A stretch of 64,000 nucleotides of DNA from Thysanoteuthis rhombus (taxonomy: Eukaryota; Mollusca; Cephalopoda; Oegopsida; Thysanoteuthidae). The position numbers were made by a program, and so were the translations under genes. Below the pieces are notes generated by a model. It was not told the DNA's origin. It was given only the letters and a program-made list of their open reading frames with translations, and searched no databases. The stretch covers positions 59,305,228-59,369,227 of the forward strand of contig OY735212.1 in the NCBI GenBank assembly GCA_963457665.1, written 5' to 3'. Shown one piece after another: positions 33,844 through 46,030 of the stretch. Position 1 is the stretch's first letter. Every line of letters begins with the position of its first letter.

Positions 33844-34654
33844 CTTTCCATATACCATAAATCAGCATGTATAATAAATAATATCTGCTACCATAGATAA
33901 TCCACACCCCCTGATTAAGCTTCAATTTTGAATGAAAAATACATTTTCCTGCGTACACTTTACACCCCCTTCTTTGATCCGATCGGTATCTCCGAAATGT
34001 CGGATGTTTGTGAGTCAGAAAATGTGAATTATAATCTGAGCCTCATTAAGTAGTAATGTTTTTCATCCTCAAATGTATACAAGTTATGAATGTGAACGTA
34101 GCAATTTCACTGTAACAGTTCAATGGAAATGGCACACATCTGTTCTCATGAGAGTTTAGATAAATAGGGACATAATTATAGTAGTTTTCTATATTATCAA
34201 TAGCTATCATGCCAATGGTGGTAGTCAAATGGACCTTCTACACCCAATGAACTGTGCAGAAAAAATGTCCCACAATTACGTTTCTCTAGATCTTTTTACT
34301 GGATTTTTTCCTCAAAAACTTTCTGAAAAAATGGGAAATTACAGTATACATATATGTATATATATGGTCATGCAAAAGTTTCCAGGATTCTTTCGACAAA
34401 ACCTTTCATTCATACCATCATTATTCAATCATCAAAGTATGGCTTCAGTTTCAAGTTCAGAGCATTCTGTGTCATTGAGCTCAACATCTTTTCTTCAAAT
34501 CTAACTTCAAAGACCATTCCTGGTACATGCTTGCACCTACTGTATCATTACCATAAGATTCAATAATCTATTGCCTTGCTTCCAATGCACTTTTTTTAGG
34601 TCAAACAGAAAGAGTTAACAATGTTGCATGATTTTCCCAAAAACCTAGTAAAAT
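33844..34654. other. AT-rich stretch, nothing recognised
   Basis: No gene or repeat family was identified. Confidence 0.45.
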
Positions 34655-34990
34655 ATATTCATACCTCGCATAAATGATTCACCATAGCCCGCATTTGTAC
34701 AAGATCTATTTATCTAAAAAATAAATCTCTCATCTAAAATTATTAAAAAAAATATACCAGCACAAGATTTGGGCATTGTTGGTCCAAAATCACCGTTGAA
34801 ACCCCAAAAAAACACTTTTTTAAGAAAGAAAAAAAATGTGTTCAGATTATGCCTAGTGGTGCACTCATGTAAATTCTGTAGGTTGTAGATGCCGAAATGT
34901 GACCAGGAGTGTTTGAAGACACACACGAATATGCAGCAAAGAGAAGAAAATTTGTAACTCATTCGGCTGGTTGGTCAGTCATTTCTGGTT
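34655..34990 (-). mobile_element. family C element, copy 6
   Basis: Starts TCATACCTCGCATAAATGAT, then TATACCAGCACAAGATTTGG, TCCAAAATCACCGTTGAAAC, TATGCCTAGTGGTGCACTC, ATGTGACCAGGAGTG and CAGCAAAGAGAAGAAAATTTG. The CA tract is reduced to ACACACG. Confidence 0.75.
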
Positions 34991-35121
34991 ATCACTCTGC
35001 TGGAATCAGTTTTTAAAGAGTGTACACTCACAAGCAATAAAAAGCTGAGTAAACCTCAAAGACACTTCTAAGATTTCTCTAATATTGCACAAAGGATTAC
35101 ACAGTAAATTTTTGTATCCAC

Positions 35122-35242
<121 letters not shown>

Positions 35243-35754
35243 TATATTCACTTGTTTATTCTACATTGATTTATTTAGTGGAGCTGTGTGATTCTGTGTG
35301 TACACACGTTCTGGCGAACGCACTCTGACTTGGTGTTTTTAACTTTCTCAGTTTCTTTACATTCTAAATGGGAAATAGACTCTTTAGAAGGCAAAGTTAT
35401 TCATTAAGATTTTTTTTATTTATTAGCGATGAACAGAACTAATTTTTTTTGTTGTTGTAGCAAATTATATATTATGTTATTTTTTGTACAGCAACTATTT
35501 CAATGAAATCAATTATTTTTTTCACAGCTTGTAATTGAAAGCTTTATAGTCAAGTTGAGAATTCAAAAAATAGCTATAACTGTTTATTCATTTAAAAAAA
35601 ATTACTCTTTTCTTGGTCCATCTTCCAATCTCACTGAGAATTGTAAACAGTATTCATACATTATTTTTTCTTAACTTTCTGACTTCAGTAAATGTTTTTC
35701 ATAAGAACGAACGTCTTGAAAATACTCTCATCTGTTGCAACCAAATTACAAAAT

Positions 35755-36122
35755 ATCATCGTGGCCCCACAAATGGCCTACCCGACCAACCAGCCAAGTG
35801 GGCTACAGATTCTTCTCTCTTTGCTCATCTGTATGTCAGTGTGTTTCCAGGCACTCCTGGTCTAATTTTTGGGGCTGCAACCTTGAAAAATTTGAAAGTG
35901 TACACCAATAAGCACCGTCTAAAACAGTTTTCTGTCTTCTTTCGAAAAAGTGCTATTTTTTTATCTCTATTGCCTTTTTGGACCAACGATGCCCAAATCT
36001 TCTGCTGATATTTCTTTAAAGATAATTTTTGATAGATCTATTTTCCTCCAATTTTTTTAGATAAATTTTTGATAATTAGTTCTGGTAAATATGTGGGCTG
36101 CAGTGTTTCATTTATGCGAGGT
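35755..36122 (+). mobile_element. family C element, copy 7 (no CA expansion)
   Basis: Begins ATCATCGTGGCCCCACAAAT, then ACCAACCAGCCAAGTGGGCT, a short TGTATGTCAGTGTG in place of the microsatellite, CAGGCACTCCTGGTCTAATT, TTGAAAGTGTACACC, GGACCAACGATGCCC, AGATAA units, and ends GGCTGCAGTGTTTCATTTAT followed by GCGAGG. Confidence 0.8.
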
Positions 36123-36827
36123 TGGGCTATTTTCTCTCTTATTTACTTGGCTTTTTCCGAAGTGGAGAGAAAAAATATGAGAATGATGTTTTGAGTATTC
36201 ACTGTGTTTCCGGATATCTTTCTTGTATTTTTTTCATTTTCTTTTCCCTGCCCCTTCCAAAAACAATTCTTCACCATTTGATGCACAAAGAAAATGTTCT
36301 GTATATTTTGTGCCAAATCACACATTGTCAGACAAAGTGAAAAAAACGGGGGAAATTATGGCAAACAATAACAGAACATATTTATAAAAAGTAGCATTTA
36401 GAAAATTTCCTTTCTATAAGCAACAATAAAGAGTTTAAAGATCTGTATTGCATCAGCAGAATGGTGAAAATCAATACATGAACAGTGTAAATAAAAAGTG
36501 ATTTAGAAATCAGTACGTTTATAGAATGAAGGAAGTAATTTCGATATTGACTTCTTTTTTCTTCTGGTTGAGTTGTTTGTGTTTTTTTACAATCTTTTCT
36601 TTCTTTCAGTTTTTTGTTTGTTTTTCTGAAAATTTGATTATTTAATGCATTTTAAGCTCACGCAGTAAAACTGCTTGGAAAATCTAGAAAAAGACGCAGA
36701 GATTTTTAACGATCTCCAGGTGGCTGGCTAATCATATAGAGTATCAAGCAATAAAGCTGAACGACTAAAAACTGTCCCAATGAAGAGTAATTCCATTTAA
36801 CATTAAAAGTAAAGGAGAAAAAAAACG
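36123..36827. other. AT-rich stretch, nothing recognised
   Basis: No recognisable gene or repeat family was seen. Confidence 0.45.
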
Positions 36828-37345
36828 GTCTGGTTAGTCACTCAATAGAAGCCGCTTTGTGACAAACGTCTTTTGGCAGCATGCTGTGTTGGGGCTGATC
36901 AATTGAAAAGCAACATCTCTTAGCAGCTTGCCATGTTGGGTAGAATTAATTTTTTTTAAATTGAAAAAGCAGAGATCAGTGGATCGATCACTTCTCTTAC
37001 TCTTTTGTTTGGGTAGTAATCATCATGAAAATGTCTGAATCTTTAAAAAATAGGCTGATATGAAATAATGAGCAATTTAGCATAAACTTACATTAATTTG
37101 AAGACCTCCCCAACCTAAAACCTTTCATGAGAGGAATCTTCAAAAAACAGAAAGTAAATTTTTTGTAGACATAATAAGGAGTAAATGTTTGAATTTTTAG
37201 CTCTCTAGCACCATTGGTGCAGCCTGTGCATGTGATACATACATACAAACATACCTACATAGCCAGCCCAGCAGGCTGATTTGAAAACTGAAGAAACCTA
37301 CAATGACATTTTTTATGATAGTTTTAGTTTACAGTTTCCAATAGT
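36828..37345 (-). mobile_element. family A element, copy 7
   Basis: In antisense: GGTCTGGTTAGTCACTCAAT, GACAAACGTCTTTTGGCAGC, a doubled CATGCTGTGTTGGGG / GCCATGTTGGGTAG block, AATTTGAAGACC, TAAGGAGTAAATGTTTGAAT, CTCTAGCACCATTGGTGCAG and AGCCAGCCCAGCAGGC. Confidence 0.75.
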
Positions 37346-38379
37346 TTTTATTGGATAAAGCAGAGCCATAACATATATTATAAAGGGGCCCTAATTCTTT
37401 AAAGTACACATAAATATTAACCACATACCTTTTTACTTGCATAGTAAAATAATTAGGTTTTTTTTCAATTGCTATACAGCCTGATATTACTATTGATTTT
37501 TCAGACATTTCTATGAAAGTATTTGTTCTTATTTTGATTTTTGTGCAGCGGCTATGACTTCAGTTTCATATAACTTTCAATTTATGGATTGCATATGAAT
37601 CACATAGATATCACACTCTTATTGATAAATGGGTTAAAATAGTTAAAGATGATATTTAGTTTAAATCTCTAACCATAAACATCCAGTCGTTCCTGAAAGT
37701 TGAAGGTAGTATTGTACTGAAGTAATAGTGGAAGTGCAAAATCAATGAATCGATAGCTTGCAAGTATTTAGTGTTGGACCCTTGAGGATCTACAGCCTGT
37801 AGCATATACAACTATTGCTACATCTTTGATCTGGCACGGGATACATATTGCTAAAAGATGTTGGTCACATGACGTTTTCTATTCAGTGACTGTCCAGAAC
37901 TGTTAAAATGATTTTTTTCTTTCCAATAATAGTGATGAAACAGTCAACTAAAACACAGATCTAAGAAGTATGCTCCAGTGATAATCATTTAATATCAGGT
38001 TAGATTTGAGCTTTTGTTACTGTTGGCTTTCTAACGGCAACTGACACGCTAAGACAGGCTTCCCAGGTCTTAGTCTCACTGAAGGCTTATCCTTCATTTC
38101 TGATGTGTGCTGTTTAATAACAACTGTGAAATGACAGCCCAAGTCAACGGTGGCCAACCTTCAACATTCCATCCACTAATTTGTTCATGGAAGTCATACA
38201 AGCCTTGTGCCACAATTCAATTTTTATATAAGTAAGTATAGATTTATTAAACATTCTTACATGATATCAAGATATGATTAGGTATGTTCACCAAAATAAC
38301 CAAATATGATAATGGCACATCTGTATTTTTCTTACTTTTTTCCTCTATTCCTCCATCATCAGTTTATTTCATAAACATA
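37346..38379. other. mostly unassigned; one family A scrap
   Basis: 37845-37910 has GCTAAAAGATGTTGGTCACA and TGACGTTTTCTATTCAGTGA, the end of family A. The rest, including 38030-38220 with its higher GC content, matches nothing I know. Confidence 0.4.
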
Positions 38380-38955
38380 ATCTCGTTAGGGTTTGAAGAT
38401 CTAGCTTAGCTTAGTGCTATTGTCTGGAACAGATTTTATGGTAAATCCTCCTTGCCAGACTCCTGTAATCGCTATACATTTTCACATGACTTATTTATTG
38501 TGGATTTGCAGTTGTATAGAATCTCCTGTTTATCCCAACGTTTATCAAGTCTGTTCTTGAAAGAATTCACATTTTCTGAATACACAATTTCATTATATAG
38601 ACTATTCCATATCCACACTATCTGAATTGAAACCATATTTTTGTTTATCCAGCCTGGCTCTTCATTGGTATATTTTCTTGTTATTAACCCTATTTTCTGT
38701 TCTCTGTGTATTTTATTCTCATTTTTTGATGACGTGACTGACCCTCTTGTCATACTTTCCGTTCATGATCTCATATACTTCTATCATGTCTCTCCTTACT
38801 CTTCTATAACTATGAGTTGGTTGCATCAGTTTACAGAGATGCTCTCCATAAGTCAGATTTGCCATTCTGGGTACTTGATTTCTTGCTCTCCTTTGAACAT
38901 CTTCTATTGACACAATGTGTTTTATTTTGTATGGTGCCCGCACTGAACTCACTTG
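38380..38955 (-). pseudogene. CR1-type LINE, end of RT ORF and 3' UTR
   Basis: The minus-strand translation gives SVRAPYKIKHI, IEDVQRRARNQVPRM, LTYGEHLCKL, YRRVRRDMIEVYEIMNGKYD, then after a shift TRKYTNEEPGWINKN, VWIWNSLYNEIVYSENVNSF and KNRLDKRWDKQEILY. This is the C-terminal signature of CR1/Jockey-group RT ORFs (RGDMIE.YK and WNSLP...V...S...FK..LDK). The 3' UTR shares ACAGGAGTCTGG, GGATTTACCATAAAA and CTGTTCCAGA with the copy at 49358. Confidence 0.85.
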
Positions 38956-39064
38956 CTCTTTCTGGTTTCGGATATTCCTCTCAAACTCCCATCATTGAAC
39001 TGGCTTTTTTCACTCTTTCATAAATACTTTTATCAAATCTATTTATGAAAAAGTAAAAAACGTC

Positions 39065-39455
39065 ATTAGATGAAACGTGGAACCTAATCAAAAGATTGAC
39101 CTTCAAATTAGGAAGCATACAACGTGCGTACAAAAGAATCATGCTCAATCTTACATTGAGAAATCATAAGACAGTATGGTATATCTGGGAGAAAACAAGA
39201 GTCCGAGACATCATAGAAACCACAAGAAAGCTCAAATGGCAATGGGCTGGTCATGTTGTGAGAATGGAAGGTAACCGATGGACATCACGACTCACAATAT
39301 GGATCTACAGAGATCACATGCGTTAGCAGAGCCAGAAGAATACAAGATAGAGAGACAAACCAGACAAGTCCAGAAAGTATTGGCTCTGCGATGCCCTTGA
39401 TAAAGGCCTAGCAAATCCTAGAGAAGATCTATGTCCAACACTGGATGATAAAGAT

Positions 39456-39489
<34 letters not shown>

Positions 39490-39520
39490 GGTGGTGATGA
39501 TGATGATGATGATGATAAAA
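39065..39520 (+). mobile_element. RTE-type LINE 3' end with mixed ATG/GTG tail
   Basis: Plus strand: TWNLIKRLTFKL near 39078, RAYKRIMLNLTLRNHKT at 39123-39173, TRVRDIIETTRKLKWQWAGH at 39198-39257, then NRWTSRLTIWIYRDHMR to 39326 and degraded C-terminal DNA. The tail at 39457-39518 runs ATG, then GTG, then ATG. Confidence 0.85.
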
Positions 39521-40059
39521 AATGCTATTTGAAAGAATTTTAAAAAATTTTAAGAATTTCAAATTATTTCAGATCTTGAAAAAAATCTCTAAAAAAAACT
39601 TATGTTTGTATTTTTTTACAGAAAATAATGATAACATATAAGTTAACAAAAAAATTGAGATTTACACAGAAGAGCAATATCTTACTTTATTTTCCATTTC
39701 TTATTATTCTTAACTCAGTATGTTAAAAAAATATACACAAAAATATTTACACAAAGAACACAAAAATTTTTGATTTTTATAAAAAATCACCTATTTGTTG
39801 GATTCTAATGAAATTTCCAGTACAATAATGATGAATTTGTTTTTAAAAAATTTTCATTCCAAATTTACAAAAAATATTTTTCTCATGTAATTATACTATG
39901 ATTATACAAGATCATGAACTTAATTAAACGGAGCTTGATAAAGGGAGAGCTTAATCAAGTTGATAATTTAGTATTCTTATAATTTTCATACCCTTATGAT
40001 TTTCATACATATTAAAGATAAATTCATGGACAAATATATTCTGTTTTCATTTTTCTTTT
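39521..40059. other. very AT-rich stretch, nothing recognised
   Basis: Dominated by A and T runs. No coding similarity was seen. Confidence 0.5.
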
Positions 40060-40880
40060 CAAAAAAGGTTCACCAGACCTTTGCATCTGTTTTCAACCCT
40101 AACAATGTTTTTGTGCTTGGAGTTCAATTAGTTACTGAGAGGAAAATAGAATTATCTAAATTTGAATCAGTCAATTCCAACCTAGTTCTCATCTGTAAAT
40201 CATTCCAAAATCCCAGATATTACACTGGGCAAATTTTCTTAGTTCTGGAAAATGTTCATCAAGTAATGTTCGCCAGAAACTAATCTTGCTAAACTGAGGG
40301 AAGCTCATCAAATTTCATTTTGAATAATGAATTTGTTTTTTAGTCAATAAGTTCCATTTGTATGCTGCTGGGTATCTTCATGATTTCTTGTTCACTAAGT
40401 GAAAATGGGTTTATAAATGCTAGTAGGCAGTCTTCTTTGGCAAAATCACAAAAACGATTTTCAAATACTCTTGCAATAACCTGATTTATCAATATAAATA
40501 GTAAAATTGCCATTCTATTCTTCAAACTGCGGATACTGTTTTGAATTCTCATTTTTTGCCTGAGAGATCGGCAGTTTTAATTTCATCTTGAATGCATTGA
40601 TGTCATTTACAAAACTTGAAAAAAAATTGATTCTTTCTCCACAGTTTCAAATTTAGATCATGGAAATGGCTGCTTAAATCAACTGAGGCTGTTAAATCAA
40701 ATAGCCAATTGTTATCACATAAAACTGCTCTTTTCTTCGGCAGCTCATTTTTCTCTTCTAAAAAATTACGAACAATATTTTCAGTTTACAAAATTTACTT
40801 AGAACCTGTCCTCCACAAAACCAGCACACCTCATACGGGAAGACAAAATCTTCATATTCTAAATCAAATAATTTTTGTCT
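40060..40880 (-). pseudogene. hAT transposase pseudogene (ZBED/GTF2IRD2-like), C-terminal half
   Basis: The minus strand in shifting frames gives: EDFVFPYEVCWFCGGQVLSK near 40860-40800 (the TEVRWLSRG region), LPKKRAVLCDNNWLFDLTAS near 40745-40685, NDINAFKMKLKLPISQA near 40615-40560, ENRFCDFAKEDCLLAFINPF at about 40462-40403, then IQMELID at 40340. After that come FDELPS near 40310 and RLELTDSNLDNSIFLSVTN near 40190-40130. The final conserved dimerisation block is present. It is a different subfamily from the one at 15420. Multiple stops are present. Confidence 0.8.
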
Positions 40881-41464
40881 GAATTTTGTTAGCCAAGATG
40901 TATAAATCATTAAGTTTTATGTGGTTTGAATACCCCATAACAAAACCTGGATGAACAAAAAATAGATTGGACATATCTAGTCTAATCAAGCATGAGATCT
41001 GAGTAGTGATTCCATATTCTGGAACCAGCAGCACCCGATGAAGGCCAAAAGATACATGGCCAAAATTTTGAGAAAAACTAACACAAAGATGAGGGAAATA
41101 ATCAGACCATATCATATATTATGATTCAAATCTTATACTTCACAATATTCTTTGAATTTTTGTCTCTTAAATACTCTTAACCTTATCTAATTCACAATTA
41201 TTAACATAACATGGCGCAAGTTTAAAGTTTTTCCACACAATGACTTGTGAGTGATATTTTAGAAGAGGACAATCCAAGAAGTTTTCAAGTAAGGTTGTTG
41301 TCCCAACAGTTTTAATGACCATCAACAGAGCTCAGTCAGTACAGACACCAATAAGTTTACTGAAATCTACTTGCAGATTTTCTAGGTATGTTTTTTGTAA
41401 GTCAAATTGATTTGTTCCTTTTGTTAACCAGTGAAGGGATTCAAGACCAAGAAGAAATTTTAAA
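40881..41464. other. unassigned, possibly the upstream part of the hAT pseudogene
   Basis: The minus-strand frame at 40864-41115 has no motif that I can place with confidence in a transposase. Confidence 0.35.
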
Positions 41465-43150
41465 AAAAACTCAGGGGATCATTTGGTTCTTGGATGTTGA
41501 GCTTAGTTTGAAAAAAATTGCCAAGCTAGGTTGATTCCCTGCTTGATTTCTTCTTCTTTGGTGGATTTTATAGAAATTCTCAATTTTAGATAGATACAGA
41601 GGTCAACTTTCTTCAGAAGTGTGTTCTCAATTTCAGTCATTATTTTTGTCTATAACATATTCATTGCATTTGATATTGGTATGTGAAGACTTACTTTCTT
41701 GCTTCCTTCTTTCAGACATCCAAACTTATCTGGAGTTCATAAAGGTTCTCAGCAAAGAGGACGATTTTGTCAGCAAATCTGGTTACTTAGTTATCACCAT
41801 TGGTATAGAACCAAATCTATTTATGATTCATTTTCAATACTGTTACTACCTCCGTCCTCCTCCATATGAGTCCTAAGAGGTTAGTCAACTGGAAGTCTGC
41901 CACCTCCTCTTACTGTAACCTCGCTGGCAATTACAGTCACTGCCTCCTACCTCGTCTCTATGCATCCCAAGGGTTTAGCTGCTGCTAGAATTTCAGACAG
42001 ACCAGAAGTCTGGGGGCAGACATGTTGGTTTGGTCTCTTGAAAAATAGATGCATTGTACACACAGATTGTCCAACTTTGAGCTGTTATACCAATCACTTT
42101 TCCTTGCCACCAATTATAACACCATAAATTCTGATTCCTTTATTTGTCCAGTCTAAATTTCTGAAGACTGTTGGGTGGCTAGCTGCAAGGAGTCTGGGTG
42201 AACGGGTGTCATCCTTTCTTATTCCTCTCTAGAGTCTTCATGTCGCCTGATTACATTGATGACTTGGGCGGTTTCCACTGAGTCAAAGGCCTTCTTGAAG
42301 TCAACAAATGCTACAGCGAGTGGCAGTCTGTATCCTGACGCTTTGTCTTTTATTTGATTCACTGAACGGAGATGATCAATGTGTTGAGTATCTCCTTCTG
42401 AAAGCAGCCTGTTCCTGTAGTTGATTATCATTTACTGTTTTGCTTATTTGGTCAGTAATTACTTTTCTAAAAAGTTTGTACATGCAGTTGAGTAGACTAA
42501 TGAGTTCCCATTTTTATATAGTAGAATGATGATTGCAGTGTTCCAATCTCCTAGGACTTCACTCAGTTCACAGGAGTCATTGAATAGTTGGGCTAATTCC
42601 ATAATGATGACTTCACCAGCTTTTCTGAGTAAGTTGATGTTGATGTTATCTGGTCTAGGCTTAAACTTATTGGCAACTTAAACCAAAAGGTTTTTTAATT
42701 CTATTGTAGAGCTCATTTATGTTGGTATCATCATAGCTCTCTTTCAGTGAGAAGTTTTTCAGTTTGAGCTAGAATGATCAAATGAGTTCTTTTTACACAT
42801 CAAGTGATTGCTGATTGGTGCAGAATATTTTCTTGCTTTCTCTCTTGGTGTTAATTCATATTATACGTCTCACCATTCTGTGGTTACTTCCTACATTGTT
42901 TTGATTTAGAGGCTGGGTATCTTTGACAGTGACACTCTTGTCTACTAGGATGAAGTCCATTCCATTTTTGGTTGCATGATTTGGACTCCTAAAAGTTAAT
43001 CTTTCATTGGATTTCTTCTTGAAGAATGTATTCATGATTTTGAATTAGTTCACAGTTGCAACATTAACAAGACCTTCACTTCTTTTGTTTTGTATTTTGT
43101 ATCCAAACTTGTTGACGCTGATTTTATAACCTTTCCAACTTGTGCATTGA
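41465..43150 (-). mobile_element. long decayed RTE-type LINE copy with endonuclease and RT remains
   Basis: On the minus strand, in element order: endonuclease remains NKFGYKIQNKRSEGLVNVAT near 43110-43050, KIMNTFFKKKSNERLTFRSP near 43040-42980, MDFILVDKS near 42963 and VGSNHRMVRRI near 42887 (the GSDHR motif with D changed to N). RT follows, with INQIKDKASGYRLPLAVAFV and FKKAFDSVETAQVINVIRR at 42353-42240. A 280-bp insertion (41850-42130) precedes FADD-region remains near 41770, and IYLKLRISIKSTKEEEIKQG lies near 41600-41545. This is the only copy in the window reaching the nuclease. It has many stops. Confidence 0.85.
41850..42130. mobile_element. insertion inside the RTE copy, family unknown
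   Basis: Sequence between the IKIDG and FADD parts of the RTE frame has no RTE similarity and is richer in GC than its surroundings (CTCCATATGAGTCCTAAGAG, TCTATGCATCCCAAGGGTTT, GACAGACCAGAAGTCTGGGG). It could be a SINE. No A or B box was found. Confidence 0.5.
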
Positions 43151-44221
43151 AGTATAGAGGGGTGCAATACACCACTTCTAATCGTGCAATGGGCAGCATT
43201 TGGCGCACATGCCACAGCTTGGCCATCGTTAGTTTTTTTTTTTTCTGTTTATTGCATTAAAAAAACAAAGCATTTTATTTAAAGTCTATTTTTAACCTAA
43301 AAAAGTAAACATTTACTTCAGGCATTAGGAAAAGAAATTATGTATTTCTCCAGTTAATGCTCCTGAAATTCAGAGAAAGGGAAATCTACTAAAAATGTAT
43401 TTTATTCCTTTTTAATAATTAAGATGTTTGTTGAAGAGCTATCAAATCTCATTCTTAACTGTTTTTTGCTTATTCTCGGATTTCAATAATTCCTATCTTT
43501 CTTTCTTCCATTTATTGATATTGTCTGCTCTTTTAAAGGATATGAACTTATATCTTTGCTGAATCGAATTTTATTCAAACACTTCTAGCTATGATTCAGT
43601 CACTGTCCTTGACTTTTCCTAACCCCAAAAGTTGGCATTAATCCTTTATCGAATAACGGAATCAAAATTTCACTGATAATTCCAAAGTTAGTCTTCTAAC
43701 GCCAAGTTGGCACTGTCATAAAATCTCATGAAAATGTCAATTGCCAAAATATTCTCATCGTTCATTTTTGTATTTTTGCACTGATGATATAAAAAGAGAG
43801 ACTATTTCCGAAGGAAAAAGATATTGTTTATATCCTGAATGAATGCAATATGTATGAGGTTTATGAAGGACAGATAATCTTTTGAGTTGAGATTTACTAT
43901 AGCAAAAGATGGCTGATCCCCAGTGACACCTTGTGATAAGTGTTATCATTATAAATAAAAGCAGCTGGAAGATGAGATTCAAGTTTTGTTTTGTTTTTTT
44001 TGTCAACCATTAGTCTATAAGCAAACGATTCTTTGTTCAATCACTGTGGGATTTCAATGTTTTTTTTTCATATGAAACTTGCTGATAGCTTTTAATCTTT
44101 GAAAATATTTTCATACTTTCATACAAATATGAAAATCAAACTGATAATTATTTTCTTTCTAGCTCTGTCTCCACTTTCTGAAAGATAATTCTATCAATAG
44201 TAGAAATCGACAACCAACACA
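43151..44221. other. AT-rich stretch, nothing recognised
   Basis: No gene or repeat family was identified. Confidence 0.4.
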
Positions 44222-44690
44222 GTCTCCAAAACTGTCAATATCATCATCATCATCATCCTCTTAGCAACTGTTGTTGGACGTAGACCTTCCCCAAGATTTA
44301 CCAGACCTTTCAGTTGTGGGATCCCATACTCTCTAAAGTTATCTAGTTCATCATGCCATCTTATATTTTTTAGGCACTTAGTTCTGCTCATGATCTCTGG
44401 AGATCCATATTGTGAGTCGTGATGAACATTGGTTGTCAGCCATTCTCGCAACATGACCAGCCCATTGCCATTTAACTTTTCTTATGGATCCTATGATATG
44501 TTGAGCTTCTTTTCTTCTAATATACTGTGCTGTTTTGTGATCTCTTGATGTTATGTTGAACATAACTCTCTGTTGTGCATGTAACATGGTTCTCAGTTCA
44601 AGGGACAGTCTTTTGGTTAGTTTCTATGTTTCAGCCCCATGGATGATTATCAAGAGAATGCATTGGGTGCAAACCTCTTTCCCTAAGCTG
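44222..44690 (-). mobile_element. RTE-type LINE 3' part
   Basis: Antisense of the RTE C-terminus after a TATCATCATCATCATC tail: TGTTGTTGGACGTAGACCTT, TCTGGAGATCCATATTGTGA, CGCAACATGACCAGCCCATT, CTGTTTTGTGATCTCTTGA and TTTCAGCCCCATGGATGATT. Extends to the GRAS block near 44690. Confidence 0.85.
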
Positions 44691-45065
44691 CTCTGGCTAG
44701 TTATGTATGAATCAAGTGTACAGGCCATACCTATGTAGCCAGAGGACTGAAAATTCTAAGATTATCTCCTTATTATGTCCAGAAAAAAACAAGGTTTCTG
44801 GGGGTTTTTTTTAATTCACCCCAAAGTAAGTTTTTAGTGGTGGGGTTCAATTTGCAACATAAGTTTATGCTAAATTCATCCCTTCTGTGTTAGACTGTTT
44901 TCTTGAAAATTAAGACTATTCTTATAACCGCTGCTTAAAAAAAAGTAAGAGAAGTAACTTATTCTCTGATTGCTCCCCTTTTCCATTTTTTAATTGATCA
45001 CCCCCAACATGGTATGCTGCCAAAAGACATTGGTTAATGACTTACCAGACATGTTTCAGTAGTTA
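44691..45065 (+). mobile_element. family A element, copy 8
   Basis: CTATGTAGCCAGAGGACTGA, a G/T-rich tract, GGGGTTCAATTTGCAACATA, TTTATGCTAAATTCATCCC, AACCGCTGCTT, TTAATTGATCACCCCCAACA, TGGTATGCTGCCAAAAGACA, then GACTTACCAGACATG. Confidence 0.75.
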
Positions 45066-45171
45066 ATTAGTTGGTTATGCTTTTCAGTGACTTGGATCAG
45101 TGATCTTATAGAAATAGAATACTAAAATGAAGTATCTGAGATGTTTTCACACAGCCATACATGAGATTGAC

Positions 45172-45602
45172 CAGTGGCATGTGGTGTTTTGTATTTTGGG
45201 TGTGCTGTGTACTACAGGTGCATAAAAACATACAAATATTTTAGCAATGGACAGTTGAAGCCTTTTTGGCACAATATAGGAAAGGTGATCCCATTTGCAG
45301 AAATTAGCGAATTAATGGAAAACAGAATTTGGATTTGACACTTTTATCAGCAGATAACAGTATCCAATCCAAATTTCGTTCTTTTTTATTAATTCTCTTA
45401 TTTCTTTTTATTTTTTTGCTGTTTGTGACATCCAATGAGCAAAGATGTGAAACTTTACAATTTACAATTGGGATGAGCTCTCCAACATTGTACTGAAAAG
45501 ACTTTTACTGTGTACAGCTTTTTAGAGACACTAAAAGATTTTTGCATCTTTGATTATGGTAGCACACAGCATACCCTAGATGCAGAACATTATACACCAC
45601 TG
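45172..45602. mobile_element. hAT-like MITE with 44-bp terminal inverted repeats
   Basis: The left end CAGTGGCATGTGGTGTTTTG and the inverted right end CAGTGGTGTATAATGTTCTG align for about 44 bp (through GGGTGTGCTGTGTACTAC / GGGTATGCTGTGTGCTAC). The CAGTGG start is hAT-like. Flanks AGATTGAC and ATAAGACA are at best a decayed 8-bp duplication. Non-coding, 431 bp. Confidence 0.8.
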
Positions 45603-45654
45603 ATAAGACAAATGACATCATAAAAAAGGCATGATCAGCTACTTTTGACGGGGC

Positions 45655-46030
45655 AGTTCAATCACTGATGCTGGGTTTAGGTAATTTATCTTTTTATGTA
45701 TCCGTGCGGACGTTAATAGTAGAATCATGACATTTTGCACATACGCTCACCTCAATGAATAATAGAAATATTTCTTTTGTTTCTTGAAGATAGATTTTCA
45801 TTTGGGGGTTCAATTTTTAATGAAAGTTTATGCCTAATTGGTCCCTTATTTTGTGCCCATGTTTTGTTTTGTTTTTTTATGATGAATTTATGATACAAAC
45901 CATAGTGGTAGTATTTTCATCAAAGGTAACTTGACTTTAACATCATCATTGCTTAATTTATGATGTAAAAAGCTGCAAATATGGATAGCAGTGATTCATG
46001 ATTTACCTTGGAATGCTAGTTTGATTGTAT
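45655..46030 (+). mobile_element. family B element, copy 5
   Basis: CAATCACTGATGCTGGGTTT, a ATCCGTGCGGACG block, ATCATGACATTTTGCACATA, GGGGGTTCAATTTTTAATGA, TTGGTCCCTTATTTTGTGCC, ATGATACAAACCATAGTGGT and GGATAGCAGTGATTCATGAT follow the family order. Confidence 0.75.
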
